The position numbers were made by a program, and so were the translations under genes. The notes beneath the pieces are model-generated. The model worked only from the letters and a program-made list of their open reading frames with translations, was not told the origin of the DNA and made no database searches. Source: Psychromonas sp. psych-6C06 (GTDB lineage: Bacteria > Pseudomonadota > Gammaproteobacteria > Enterobacterales > Psychromonadaceae). From it: DNA of 64,000 bases. Positions 47,653-56,456 of this stretch are shown here, in pieces (position 1 is the first letter of the stretch; each line of letters starts with the position of its first letter). The stretch lies in NCBI RefSeq assembly GCF_002835465.1, contig NZ_PIZM01000012.1, positions 26,781-90,780 on the forward strand. The letters run 5' to 3'.

Positions 47653-49074
47653 TTATGCTTGTGTATAGGTGTGAACACCTAAGTCTGCTGTTTTTTTGTT
47701 TACGATATCGCTCGGGCGGATAGATTCACGTAGGTTCATCTCTGCTTCGCCACGGATAAACTTACCACGAATCGAGTTTTTATGAACCTCTGTTATTTCA
47801 ACATCCACGAAACCGCCAATTGAGCGATGATCGCCTTCGAAGTTAACAATACGGTTGTTCTCAGTTCGGCCACAAAGCTCCATGATATTTTTACGTGATG
47901 GGCCTTCCACTAAAATTCGCTGCACTGATCCGACCATGCGGCGACCAATTTGTTGTGCATGTTGCGTAATTCTATCTTGTAAAATAGCTAAACGCTGTTT
48001 TTTTGTATCTAGCGAAACATCATCTGGCATATCCGCGGCTGGAGTGCCTGGACGCTGACTGTAAACAAAGCTATAACTGGTATCAAACCCAATCTCGTTG
48101 ATGAGATCCATGGTACGTTCAAAATCTTCATCGGTTTCATTAGGAAAACCAACAATAAAGTCAGAGCTTAGGGTTAAAGCAGGGCGAACTGCTTTTAATG
48201 CAGCGATCTTTTCTCTGTATTGAGCAACGGTATGACCACGTTTCATCAAGCTTAAAATACGATCAGATCCAGCTTGTACTGGCAGATGTAAAAAGTCGAC
48301 TAATTCTGGCGTATCACGGTACACATCGATGATATCTTCATCAAAGTCGATCGGGTTACTGGTGGTGTAACGTAAGCGATCAATGCCATCAATCGAAGCG
48401 ACATAGCGCAATAATTCAGAAAAACTACAGGTATGTCCATCGTGGGTTGCACCAATGTAGGAGTTTACATTTTGACCTAACAGATTGATTTCACGTACAC
48501 CTTGCTCTGCAAGTTGTGCCACTTCTAATAAAATATCATCAAGTGGGCGGCTAACTTCTTCACCACGCGTGTAGGGAACCACACAGAACGTACAGTATTT
48601 AGAACAGCCTTCCATGATAGAAACAAAGGCGGTTGCACCTTCCGCTTTAGGCTCAGGTAACGCGTCGAATTTTTCAATTTCAGGGAAACTAACATCAACA
48701 ACTGAGCCTTCCTCTGATTGCACCTGTTTAATCATTTCTGGTAAACGGTGTAATGTTTGTGGGCCAAAAACGATATCGACATAGGGGGCACGTCGACGTA
48801 TTGCATCACCTTCCTGTGAGGCTACACAACCTCCGACACCAATTACAAGGTTAGGGTTGATCTCTTTTAACTGTTTCCAGCGACCTAGCTGATGAAAAAC
48901 CTTCTCTTGGGCTTTTTCGCGAATTGAGCAGGTATTTAGTAAAATTACGTCTGCATCTTCTGCGTTTTCAACGGCGATATAACCATTACTTGAATTTAAT
49001 AGATCTGCCATTTTTGATGAATCGTACTCATTCATCTGACAACCCCAAGTTTTGACGTGTAATTTTAAACTCAT
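47653..49074 (-). CDS. miaB: MiaB, tRNA-2-methylthio-N6-isopentenyladenosine synthase
   Basis: 473 residues from the ATG at 49074 (E. coli 474). The frame is open 29 codons further, but that start lacks family similarity. UPF0004 domain cysteines C12, C49 and C83 hold one [4Fe-4S] cluster; radical-SAM cysteines C157, C161 and C164 (CSKYCTFC) hold the other, at the same positions as in E. coli. A C-terminal TRAM domain follows. It methylthiolates i6A37 in tRNAs reading UNN codons. First gene of the miaB-ybeZ-ybeY-corC-lnt operon. Confidence 0.97.
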   Translation of the reverse strand: MSLKLHVKTWGCQMNEYDSSKMADLLNSSNGYIAVENAEDADVILLNTCSIREKAQEKVFHQLGRWKQLKEINPNLVIGVGGCVASQEGDAIRRRAPYVDIVFGPQTLHRLPEMIKQVQSEEGSVVDVSFPEIEKFDALPEPKAEGATAFVSIMEGCSKYCTFCVVPYTRGEEVSRPLDDILLEVAQLAEQGVREINLLGQNVNSYIGATHDGHTCSFSELLRYVASIDGIDRLRYTTSNPIDFDEDIIDVYRDTPELVDFLHLPVQAGSDRILSLMKRGHTVAQYREKIAALKAVRPALTLSSDFIVGFPNETDEDFERTMDLINEIGFDTSYSFVYSQRPGTPAADMPDDVSLDTKKQRLAILQDRITQHAQQIGRRMVGSVQRILVEGPSRKNIMELCGRTENNRIVNFEGDHRSIGGFVDVEITEVHKNSIRGKFIRGEAEMNLRESIRPSDIVNKKTADLGVHTYTQA

Positions 49075-49203
49075 AATCTGTAACTCATCTGTAGTGCAAA
49101 TACCGCTGAATGTTATACCGCAAACGGCAATAACTGGGTATATAAATAAAAGAGCGCACATTTTACGCAGATCACAGCTAACTTGCTACTTTTTGTTTGC
49201 GCT

Positions 49204-49223
49204 TCAATTATGCGCATAATTGA
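49204..49223. promoter_or_regulatory. 20-bp perfect palindrome between miaB and ubiF
   Basis: TCAATTATGCGCATAATTGA is its own reverse complement. It lies 36 bases upstream of the ubiF start and 130 bases from the miaB start in a divergent intergenic region, a typical operator position. No known regulator matches by eye. A random 20-base palindrome is rare, but some AT-rich palindromes arise by chance. Confidence 0.5.
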
Positions 49224-49259
49224 GTACAATCGTGATATAAAAAATAAAAGGATAATAGG

Positions 49260-50417
49260 ATGCAAAACAGAGAGATAATTGTCGTTGGTGGAGGCATGGT
49301 TGGGGCGTTAACCGCTTTACTGCTGGCACAGCAAGGTTTTGTGATCCATCTTATTGAAAAAAGCCCCGTTCAGGTACCCGATGAAGATTCTCCTTTTGAT
49401 CTGCGCGTGTCAGCCTTTAGCGCACAAAGCCAAAACCTGTTGGCGCAAACTGGCGTATGGAAAAACCTTCCTGAAAATCGTTTATGTGCCTATCAAGGTT
49501 TACAAACTTGGGAGGCGGGCAGCCATAAATTGATATTTGATAGCACAGAGCTTGGTATGGATTCTCTGGGATACATTGCCGAGAATAGGTGGATTCAGGC
49601 CGTTTTATGGCAAGCTTTAAAAGAGTTAGATAACGTCATTTTTTATAACAATTGCGCATTGCTTGCAATACATAACCACTCTGACTCGGTCAGCGCTGTG
49701 TTGGATAATCAGCAACAGATAAATGCTGAATTGTTGGTGGCCTGTGATGGTGCAAATTCCGCATGTCGCGCCATGATGAATATTGGCGTCAGTGCATGGG
49801 GTTATCGACAGCAGTGTATGCTTATCAATCTCAAAACAGATTGTGAGCAACAAAATATCACTTGGCAGGAGTTTCGTGAAACGGGCCCCTGTGCTTTTTT
49901 ACCCTTAGCAGAAAACAATGCTAGCTTGGTGTGGTACCACAGCCCTGAAAAGATTAAACAGCTAACGTCACTTAATAACCTGCAGCTTAAAAAGCAGATA
50001 CAGTTACAATTTCCTAAGCTTAATTTTGATTTCGAAGTGGTTGATAAAGGGGCTTTTCCGTTAACCCGTCGCCATGCTCAGCAATATTCAAAGGGCAGAG
50101 TGGTGTTATTAGGTGACGCTGCTCATACCATTAATCCACTAGCAGGTCAGGGGGTGAATCTTGGTTTTAAAGATGTGCAATGTTTAGTTGAGTTATTGGT
50201 ACATAGTAGTGATTTACCGATAGATAAATTATTACAGCGATATGCATTACAACGTAAACCACATAATTTATTGATGCAAAGTGCGATGGATCTTTTTTAT
50301 GTAGGTAGTAAAAGTGAGCTTAGTATCGTACGTATGTTTAGAAAGGCAGTGTTGTTTGGTGCTCAAAATAGTGGGCAATTAAAAAATAGAGTTATGAAGT
50401 ACGCGATGGGATTATAG
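49260..50417 (+). CDS. ubiF: UbiF, FAD-dependent ubiquinone hydroxylase
   Basis: 385 residues (E. coli 391). The N-terminal dinucleotide fold GGGMVGALTALLLAQQGF (about 9-26), the DG motif in VACDGANSACR, and GDAAHTINPLAGQGVNLGF (about 286-304) define the UbiH/UbiF/Coq6 monooxygenases. Its position divergent from miaB supports UbiF, which hydroxylates the C6 position of the quinone ring in aerobic ubiquinone synthesis. UbiH or UbiI would be the alternatives without context. Confidence 0.92.
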   Translation: MQNREIIVVGGGMVGALTALLLAQQGFVIHLIEKSPVQVPDEDSPFDLRVSAFSAQSQNLLAQTGVWKNLPENRLCAYQGLQTWEAGSHKLIFDSTELGMDSLGYIAENRWIQAVLWQALKELDNVIFYNNCALLAIHNHSDSVSAVLDNQQQINAELLVACDGANSACRAMMNIGVSAWGYRQQCMLINLKTDCEQQNITWQEFRETGPCAFLPLAENNASLVWYHSPEKIKQLTSLNNLQLKKQIQLQFPKLNFDFEVVDKGAFPLTRRHAQQYSKGRVVLLGDAAHTINPLAGQGVNLGFKDVQCLVELLVHSSDLPIDKLLQRYALQRKPHNLLMQSAMDLFYVGSKSELSIVRMFRKAVLFGAQNSGQLKNRVMKYAMGL

Positions 50418-50500
50418 GAAAAACGATTTAAAAGGATTGGGTCTTCGTGGGTTAACAATGAGATCGTAGCAAATCCTTTTGCAACTCATTATTATCATCA

Positions 50501-50668
50501 TTATCGCAACTCGTGACGAAAGCTTGGTTGCTCATAATTAGAAACTTCACTAACGTCGGCTGTGACCATCATGTTAGTTGTTTGTACGGGTTTTAAAACA
50601 AATAACCCCAGTGTTATTGTAAGTACCATCGCCACCGTAAAATATTGTGTCATCACATATACATTCAT
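50501..50668 (-). CDS. 55-residue single-pass membrane protein (unrecognised)
   Basis: A minus-strand ORF from the ATG at 50668 to TAA at 50501, below the usual length cutoff for gene calls. It reads MNVYVMTQYFTVAMVLTITL then GLFVLKPVQTT, a clear membrane helix (about 9-25) with a polar 30-residue C-terminus (ending QPSFRHELR). An AGAGG ribosome site lies eight bases upstream of the ATG. I do not recognise the family. It is a better candidate than the overlapping reading frame in another phase at 50574-50762, which has no ribosome site or membrane pattern. Confidence 0.6.
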   Translation of the reverse strand: MNVYVMTQYFTVAMVLTITLGLFVLKPVQTTNMMVTADVSEVSNYEQPSFRHELR

Positions 50669-50954
50669 TCTCTAAACCTCTCATTTGTTTTATTGATGTC
50701 AATGATAGGTCAGGTTTTAGTAAATATGAACTACCCGCAAGGGTAGTTTTGTAGTATGACAACTTGAATGGATACTTTTACGGTCAATATTTACTTTTTA
50801 AAGGGCAGATGAATTTATTTATATAGAGTAAGTGTCTGTTTAATAATTACTTTTGATTCAGGCGATGTAACCCGCTTTAGATCGCAAATATAATTATCAA
50901 ATCACCAATAGATCCCGTTTTAACGATTTTAACAACATTGACAAAGGTATTTTC

Positions 50955-51599
50955 ATGACTTTTATATCAAACGGCCCTGACGATGGGCCTCTTTTTCTAT
51001 TTGCTCATGGTGCAGGTGCACCAAGTGACTCTAATTTCATGGAGCGTATTGCGATTGGATTGGCCGATAAAGGTATTTTAGTTATACGTTTTAATTTTGA
51101 TTATATGCAACAACGTATCCAAACGGGTTCAAAAAGACCGCCTGAGCGTGCGCCTAAATTAATCAATCAATTTGAAACGATAATTAACCAGCTAACAGAA
51201 AAAAGTAATCGGCCGTTAGTGATTGGTGGTAAGTCGATGGGGGGACGTATGGCGAGTTTAGTCGCGTCAAAATACCAAGAAAATGGATTAATGGTAATTA
51301 AAGGCGTGGCTTGTTTAGGTTTCCCATTTCATCCCGCGGGGAAACCTCAAAAACTGCGCACTGAACATTTCGATTCCGTTAAATCACAGCAATTAATTAT
51401 TCAAGGAACGCGTGATAAATTGGGCTCATTTGAAGAAGTGAAAGACTATCATTTGCCCGACGACATAAAATGGGCTTGGCTAGAGGATGGAGATCATGAT
51501 TTTAAGCCAAGAGTAAAAAGTGGTTTTACACATGAGCAACATATAAATACAACGATTGAGCATTTAGCTGGGTTTATAAAGCAAACTCTATCGGTTTGA
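50955..51599 (+). CDS. Alpha/beta-hydrolase, KANL3/Tex30-like family
   Basis: 214 residues. An oxyanion-type motif LFAHGAGAPSDSNFM (about 17-31) and nucleophile elbow GGKSMGGRMAS (about 93-103) with serine in GKSMG; C-terminal DGDHDF holds the likely catalytic histidine. The lack of a lid domain and the size fit the KANL3/Tex30-like hydrolase family common in proteobacteria. Substrate unknown. The next gene along is a pseudogene on the other strand. Confidence 0.82.
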   Translation: MTFISNGPDDGPLFLFAHGAGAPSDSNFMERIAIGLADKGILVIRFNFDYMQQRIQTGSKRPPERAPKLINQFETIINQLTEKSNRPLVIGGKSMGGRMASLVASKYQENGLMVIKGVACLGFPFHPAGKPQKLRTEHFDSVKSQQLIIQGTRDKLGSFEEVKDYHLPDDIKWAWLEDGDHDFKPRVKSGFTHEQHINTTIEHLAGFIKQTLSV

Positions 51600-51638
51600 T
51601 AATTTTTTATAGAGTTTCAATATTGATTAATAACTATT

Positions 51639-52414
51639 TTATATCTTTAGGGCTCGGTAATACGGTCCATGTAAACCCTGTTCTATTAATCCCCAAAAAA
51701 CTCCGATAAATGCATCTCCCGCTCCGGTGATAGCCACTACTTCAACTTGTGGTGGTATCAATAATTTCTGGTAATTTTTAGTCTGTAAACGAGCGGGGTG
51801 TGGAGCATCACTGATAAGGTTTACCTTTACACCACAATCAAATAGCTTCCATTAGGCGCAGTTTGACTTGCTCAATATCTGGCCAGACCATCAACCTTAG
51901 GTTAACACCAAAGTTTCTTAACTATTGTAAATGTGCTAATTGCATTGCCTTTAAAGTGCATTCATAAATAGCTTGTATGCCAAGGTGTTTGAATTGAAAA
52001 ATCCCAGCATCTACAAACTTCTCTTCATCTAAAGTTTCGCTTGGGTAATGTAAATTAGCGGTACTATGATGATTAAAACTAAAGGAACGACCACCGTGTA
52101 GAACAAGGAGTAGAAAGGCCATCACAGTCGAATGAACCGAGCGAATTAGGTATTGTGGCTTGACATGATGCAACTCTAAACAGTCTTTTTTGGTAGCATC
52201 GTGTGGCATCATATCCAATTTGTACAATTATTGCGCTATTAATTGCCAATTTTTGGCAAGCAACTCCGATGTTTGCTGGAGAACTGCCCGAAAATTTTGC
52301 ATAAAGTGGAATCTGTAGAGCGCCTATTTTTTCGATTCCACGCGGTACCCAAAAAACAACGGCTTCACCAAAATAGAGAGGTTTTGCATTTTCTCCTTTT
52401 ACTTTTATCAACAA
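51639..52414 (-). pseudogene. PfkB-family sugar kinase, decayed
   Basis: Three pieces in different frames, in order on the minus strand. First, 52414 down to about 52240: PLYFGEAVVFWVPRG and FSGSSPANIGVACQKLAINS, the ATP-fold start of PfkB kinases. Second, about 52160-51922: GGRSFSFNHHSTANLHYPSE and YECTLKAMQLAHLQ. Third, about 51900-51639: NLRLMVWPDIEQVKLRLMEA and, in another phase, VVAITGAGDAFIGVFWGL with the GAGDAF signature. An intact kinase has about 320 residues (roughly 960 bp); here only 776 bp remain with at least two or three frameshifts and some deletion. Fructokinase-like specificity is a guess. Confidence 0.88.
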
Positions 52415-52605
52415 ACAATAAACCTAGTTACTTTAATTTGACCACTTTATTATATTGGTCTTTATTTACTAAACAGGTTGGAAAATTATGATCAATTAGC
52501 GAAAATTTATATGTGCTAGCTTGCATAGTTGACATGCATTTATCGTAAAATTCATTAAGATACGTATGATGCTATAAAATCTATGATGATAAAAATAGGG
52601 TGAAG

Positions 52606-53454
52606 ATGAAATTAGATAGACATGCAATAGGGCTCGCTTTTTTACGTGGTGTTGAGTCATCATTCCATCATGAAGTGCGTTTTTTTGAAGATACCTATGC
52701 ACTAAAATTAATCCCTGGTACTGCTTTTAAACTGGTTTCTGGCCTCACAAAGTTTCGCTATTTTAGAAATAAAATTATTAAACGTTATGAGAAATCGGTT
52801 CCTGGGCTTTATGGCAATATGGTCTGTCGCACGCGTTATATGGATGAAAAGCTCAATGAAGCCTCGCTTGAAGGATATAAAAATGTCGTTATTATTGGCG
52901 CTGGTCTGGATATGCGCGCTTATCGTATCGATGGTTTAGAGAGTTTAAATTTTTTCGAACTTGATTCTGCGCCCATGAGTGATTACAAACAAAAGAATAT
53001 TCAGCCACTTATTCGTACTAGCCAGCATGTTACCTATCTTCCTATTAATTTAAAAAACGAATCCTTACAGCAAAACCTTCAAGAGGCTGGTTGTGACAAT
53101 ACATTAAAAACATTATTTATATGGGAAGGACAAACTCAGTCTTTACCGGAAACACAAGTGACGTCGATATTAAAGACAGTAGCAAGCTTTCCTAAGGGCA
53201 GTGAGATTATTTTTTCATATATTTTAAAAAGCTTAATCCCTGAATATTCACAAGAAGAGATTGAAGAAAATCTAGTAAAATGGCAGTTTGGGTTAGAACC
53301 ACAGCAGGTATCTGCTTTTTTAGCTAAGCAAGGCTTACAGCTTGTAGAAGATATTGATTCAATTGAATTTGAAAAACGTTACATACAACCGAGTGAGCGT
53401 GCACTCACTTGTTTGAAAACCGAACATACCGTGTTGGCTAAGGTAAATGCTTAA
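52606..53454 (+). CDS. Leucine-carboxyl-methyltransferase-type SAM methyltransferase
   Basis: 282 residues from the ATG at 52606 (AGGG five bases upstream); a GTG two codons earlier is the alternative. The SAM site reads VVIIGAGLDMRAYRI (about 95-109) and ELD (about 118-120), as in the PF04072 LCM-like family of polyketide and putative protein/small-molecule methyltransferases. The acceptor is unknown. It is a single gene between the kinase pseudogene and a LysR gene. Confidence 0.85.
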   Translation: MKLDRHAIGLAFLRGVESSFHHEVRFFEDTYALKLIPGTAFKLVSGLTKFRYFRNKIIKRYEKSVPGLYGNMVCRTRYMDEKLNEASLEGYKNVVIIGAGLDMRAYRIDGLESLNFFELDSAPMSDYKQKNIQPLIRTSQHVTYLPINLKNESLQQNLQEAGCDNTLKTLFIWEGQTQSLPETQVTSILKTVASFPKGSEIIFSYILKSLIPEYSQEEIEENLVKWQFGLEPQQVSAFLAKQGLQLVEDIDSIEFEKRYIQPSERALTCLKTEHTVLAKVNA

Positions 53455-53471
53455 AGCTGACGCTTTGAGTA

Positions 53472-54434
53472 TTATGTGACGCTTGATTGCAGCTTAATAC
53501 TTTGACAAATAGTTTCTCTAATCCATTGATGTCCGGGCTCATCATTATTTCGCTGATGCCACAAAAGAACATAAGCCAAAGGTGAGAAATCGATGGGCAG
53601 TGGAATTTGTATTAATGGATAAAGCTTTTGTGCGTGAGGTACAAAACTTGAAGGTAAAGTAAAGATTAAATCTGTATGTGCGCAAACACTGGCCGCACCA
53701 TAAAAATCTGGCAGTGTACTACTAATTAAACGATGTTGGTTAGATGTGGCTAAGTGATAGTCCAATGCCCACCAATCGTTCCCTTCACATCTGACTTGCA
53801 CATGCTTCATGCTCAAGTATTCTTCAATACCCCATTTGTTTTGCTTTACTTTCTCTAAGATAGGGTGCCCATGTCGCACTAAGCAAACTTGTTCATCGGT
53901 AAATAACGTTGTTTGATTAATCCCGGCAGGTAGGTTGTTTAATCGATAATCAGAAGTTGGGTGCAAATCTCGGGCTGTAATACCGAAATCAAGCTCTCCT
54001 TTTGATAGTCCTTGCATCGATTTCTCATTCCAACCGTAGGTATCTAGGTTAATATTTGGTGCTTGGTTTAGAAGTGGTCCAATATAAGCGGGTAATAATG
54101 TTTCATAAGCACTCTCCACCATGGCAAATGAAAAGGTACGCTGACTTGTCAGCGCAGAAAAGCTCGGTGGCAAAGTCATTTGGTATAAACCCTGCAAAAT
54201 ATCGGGGAGTTGTTCTTTTAGTTGTAAAGCGTGTGCGGTCGGTTTTAGACCATGTGCGGTCCGTAAAAATAGCGGGTCGTCTAGAGCCTCTCTGAGTCGA
54301 TTTAGTGCTTTGCTTAATGCAGAAGGACTTAGGTGTAAACGATTTGCGGCTCGGGTTGCGCTCTCTTCTTCTAACAGGGCTTGAAGTGTAACTAATAGGT
54401 TGAGGTCAATTTTGGCAAGGTGGGTTAAATTCAT
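53472..54434 (-). CDS. LysR-type transcriptional regulator
   Basis: 320 residues. The N-terminal winged helix (about 5-65, LNLLVTLQALLEEESATRAANRLHLSPSALSKAL) is typical LysR, followed by a substrate-binding domain (about 92-310). It is divergent from the Bcr/CflA exporter gene, with 117 bases between starts, so it most likely regulates that gene and itself. Effector unknown. The RNLHP-like ligand pocket cannot be assigned by eye. Confidence 0.92.
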   Translation of the reverse strand: MNLTHLAKIDLNLLVTLQALLEEESATRAANRLHLSPSALSKALNRLREALDDPLFLRTAHGLKPTAHALQLKEQLPDILQGLYQMTLPPSFSALTSQRTFSFAMVESAYETLLPAYIGPLLNQAPNINLDTYGWNEKSMQGLSKGELDFGITARDLHPTSDYRLNNLPAGINQTTLFTDEQVCLVRHGHPILEKVKQNKWGIEEYLSMKHVQVRCEGNDWWALDYHLATSNQHRLISSTLPDFYGAASVCAHTDLIFTLPSSFVPHAQKLYPLIQIPLPIDFSPLAYVLLWHQRNNDEPGHQWIRETICQSIKLQSSVT

Positions 54435-54551
54435 TGGCTTCCTATGGTCAGATATTCCTAAAGGTCAATTCAGTTCTGAAATAATGCCATTATGATTCAT
54501 ATCTTGCTCTGCGTAAACTAGTGGCTTCTATTTACCTTATTAAGGATCCTA

Positions 54552-55751
54552 ATGCGTAAAACTATTTTACCAATATTGATGCTAATGGTTATGTTAAGCC
54601 CGTTAGCCATTGATATCTATCTTCCTTCAATGCCCGTGATGGCTAATGAGTTCAATGTTTCTGCGAGCCAAATTCAATCTACCTTGGTGTTATTCATGTT
54701 TGCTATGGGAGTGGGGCAAATATTAATCGGACCGTTGGCAGATCGTTTTGGCCGTCGTCCTGTGGCATTAGTGGGTATATGTCTGTATATTTTTAGTAGC
54801 TTATTAGCGGTCTTTACTCATGATTTTCAATTACTACAATTAGCAAGAGTGCTACAAGGAATTGCTGCCTGTGCAACCTCTATTGTTGTATTTAGTGCGG
54901 TACGTGATAGCTTCAATAGCGCCGATAGTGCTAAATATTATAGTTATTTGAATGGCGTTATTTGTGTGGTGCCGGCCTTAGCCCCAACACTCGGTGGTAT
55001 TCTGGCCTTACAGTTTGGTTGGCGTTCAACTTTTGTTTTTATGGCTTTATTCGCGGTCATTGTATTAATGATAAGTGCTTTTAAACTCCCTGAAACTCGC
55101 CCGAAAAGTGATCATAATGGTGGTGCTTTATACCGCTGGCAGCGTTTTAAACCGGTGTTAAATGATCCTCATTTTCTTTTTTATTCTGTGGCTTGTATGG
55201 TTGGAATGGCATCTATTCTGATCTACGTATCCTATGCACCGGATTGGTTAATTCGCCATTTAGGTGTTTCTGAAATGAGTTTTAGTTTGCTCTTTGGACT
55301 AAATGCGCTGATTAATATCATTGCGGCTTTTGTCGCTCCACAAGTAATTAAGCGCTATGGTAATCGACCGACTGCCATCATTGCACTTTTAACTTTATTA
55401 ATTTCAGCTGTTATACAGCTTACATTACAAGAAATAGGACCTACTGCTGGACTCGCTGCCGCTTTTAGCTTTATGTTACCGATGATATTGCTATGTATTG
55501 GCTTTGCTCTTTTACTGGGTCCTGCAACAACAATGGCGTTGAGTGCCTTTGGTGAACGAGCTGGTACTGCATCTGCAATGCTTGGCTGTATTCAAATGAG
55601 TGGTGCTGCATTGTTAGCGGGGGGGATGCAACAAACAGGGCTAAGTGCTCCCTATGCAGTCGCCAGCTTAATGGGGGGATTATCATTGCTGTTGCTAACC
55701 ATGATGCTAATACCACAATTAAATCATTGGCATCAAGAGCAGTTCAGCTAA
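54552..55751 (+). CDS. Bcr/CflA-family multidrug exporter (MFS, 12 TM)
   Basis: 399 residues with twelve predicted helices. The Bcr/CflA opening MLMVMLSPLAIDIYLPSMPVMANEF and motif A GPLADRFGRRPVAL (about 56-70) are clear. Members export bicyclomycin, chloramphenicol, cysteine or sulfonamides. It is adjacent and divergent to the LysR gene, the usual arrangement for an inducible exporter. Substrate not determined. Confidence 0.9.
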   Translation: MRKTILPILMLMVMLSPLAIDIYLPSMPVMANEFNVSASQIQSTLVLFMFAMGVGQILIGPLADRFGRRPVALVGICLYIFSSLLAVFTHDFQLLQLARVLQGIAACATSIVVFSAVRDSFNSADSAKYYSYLNGVICVVPALAPTLGGILALQFGWRSTFVFMALFAVIVLMISAFKLPETRPKSDHNGGALYRWQRFKPVLNDPHFLFYSVACMVGMASILIYVSYAPDWLIRHLGVSEMSFSLLFGLNALINIIAAFVAPQVIKRYGNRPTAIIALLTLLISAVIQLTLQEIGPTAGLAAAFSFMLPMILLCIGFALLLGPATTMALSAFGERAGTASAMLGCIQMSGAALLAGGMQQTGLSAPYAVASLMGGLSLLLLTMMLIPQLNHWHQEQFS

Positions 55752-55841
55752 CATTAACCGACTTTTTTGTCATAAAATTGCAATGATTAGGTGGCAGAAT
55801 CTTTTATCAACAAGTAATTATAACGATGAAGGGGTGTTAAT

Positions 55842-56069
55842 ATGAACTGTGTTACGGTTAAAAATTTTGGTAAAAATGCAAAGTGTTACTGTCTTGCATC
55901 ACTTAAACGCATATTACTAACGCAATGTACGCAAAAATCTGTTGCTATCATTCATACCTTTACCGGTGAACTTAATAAAACTTTTTTTGTAACGGTCAGA
56001 GATGATGGAACATTATTTGAAACTTACGGTGAGCAAAAAGAGATACCCCTGAGTACTTTTAAGTTATAG
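55842..56069 (+). CDS. 75-residue protein, unrecognised
   Basis: Starts at the ATG at 55842 with AAGGGG six to ten bases upstream, and is closely followed by a perfect terminator at 56096, both signs of a real gene. It has four cysteines in the first 31 residues (C3, C15, C17, C29). The C-terminal part (TFFVTVRDDGTLFETYGEQKEIPL) looks like a small beta-sheet. No family recognised. No membrane helix or signal peptide. Confidence 0.6.
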   Translation: MNCVTVKNFGKNAKCYCLASLKRILLTQCTQKSVAIIHTFTGELNKTFFVTVRDDGTLFETYGEQKEIPLSTFKL

Positions 56070-56093
56070 CTTTTTATTGTTTTTTAATCTGCA

Positions 56094-56119
56094 TAGGGGC
56101 GTTTACGCCCCGTTTTTTT
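56094..56119 (+). terminator. Terminator of the 75-residue gene
   Basis: Perfect seven-base stem GGGGCGT / ACGCCCC with a two-base loop and seven T. Confidence 0.9.
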
Positions 56120-56280
56120 ATAATTTTAGCGAAGTATTTAGCGCGCAATAGTAAATGAAAGAAAACCGTGAATAGTGGTTGCTTCGGAATCATTATGACT
56201 TTCTTAATTGGCTTGGTATGAAGAAACAGTCAATATTTAGCGCAACGTAATATTATCCGCTTATCCGCTTATCAACATAT

Positions 56281-56385
56281 TATGCCAATCGGATTAAGTA
56301 TATGCTCTAAATTTTGCGGAGAAAAATGACTTAGCTTAAGGCGAGATTTGACGTAAATGGTTACCCCCTTTGCCATAGAGTATTA
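56281..56385 (+). repeat. Interspersed repeat family A, copy 5 (right-truncated)
   Basis: The left end TATGCCAATCGGATTAAGTA then TATGCTC and the interior GACGTAAATGGTT then CCCCCTTTGCCA match copy 1. The right terminal repeat is missing; the pntB terminator begins about 15 bases further on. Confidence 0.75.
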
Positions 56386-56396
56386 AAACAACAAAT

Positions 56397-56440
56397 ACAA
56401 AAAAGCTCCTTTATATTAAATAAAGGAGCTTTTTATTATT
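56397..56440 (-). terminator. Terminator of pntAB
   Basis: Fourteen-base stem AAAAGCTCCTTTAT / ATAAAGGAGCTTTT with a five-base loop; T-rich on the minus strand. It ends 25 bases before the pntB stop. Confidence 0.92.
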
Positions 56441-56456
56441 TTTCACTTATGCGTAT

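Noticed and set aside
49075..49161. N-terminal extension of miaB
   Set aside because: The cysteine positions match E. coli exactly only when translation starts at 49074.
50574..50762. 62-residue minus-strand ORF
   Set aside because: No ribosome site and an unlikely composition; the overlapping frame at 50501-50668 has a ribosome site and a clear membrane helix and fits better.
51922..52227. 101-residue ORF as a separate gene
   Set aside because: It is the middle section of the decayed PfkB kinase in a shifted frame, as its HHSTANLHYP stretch shows.
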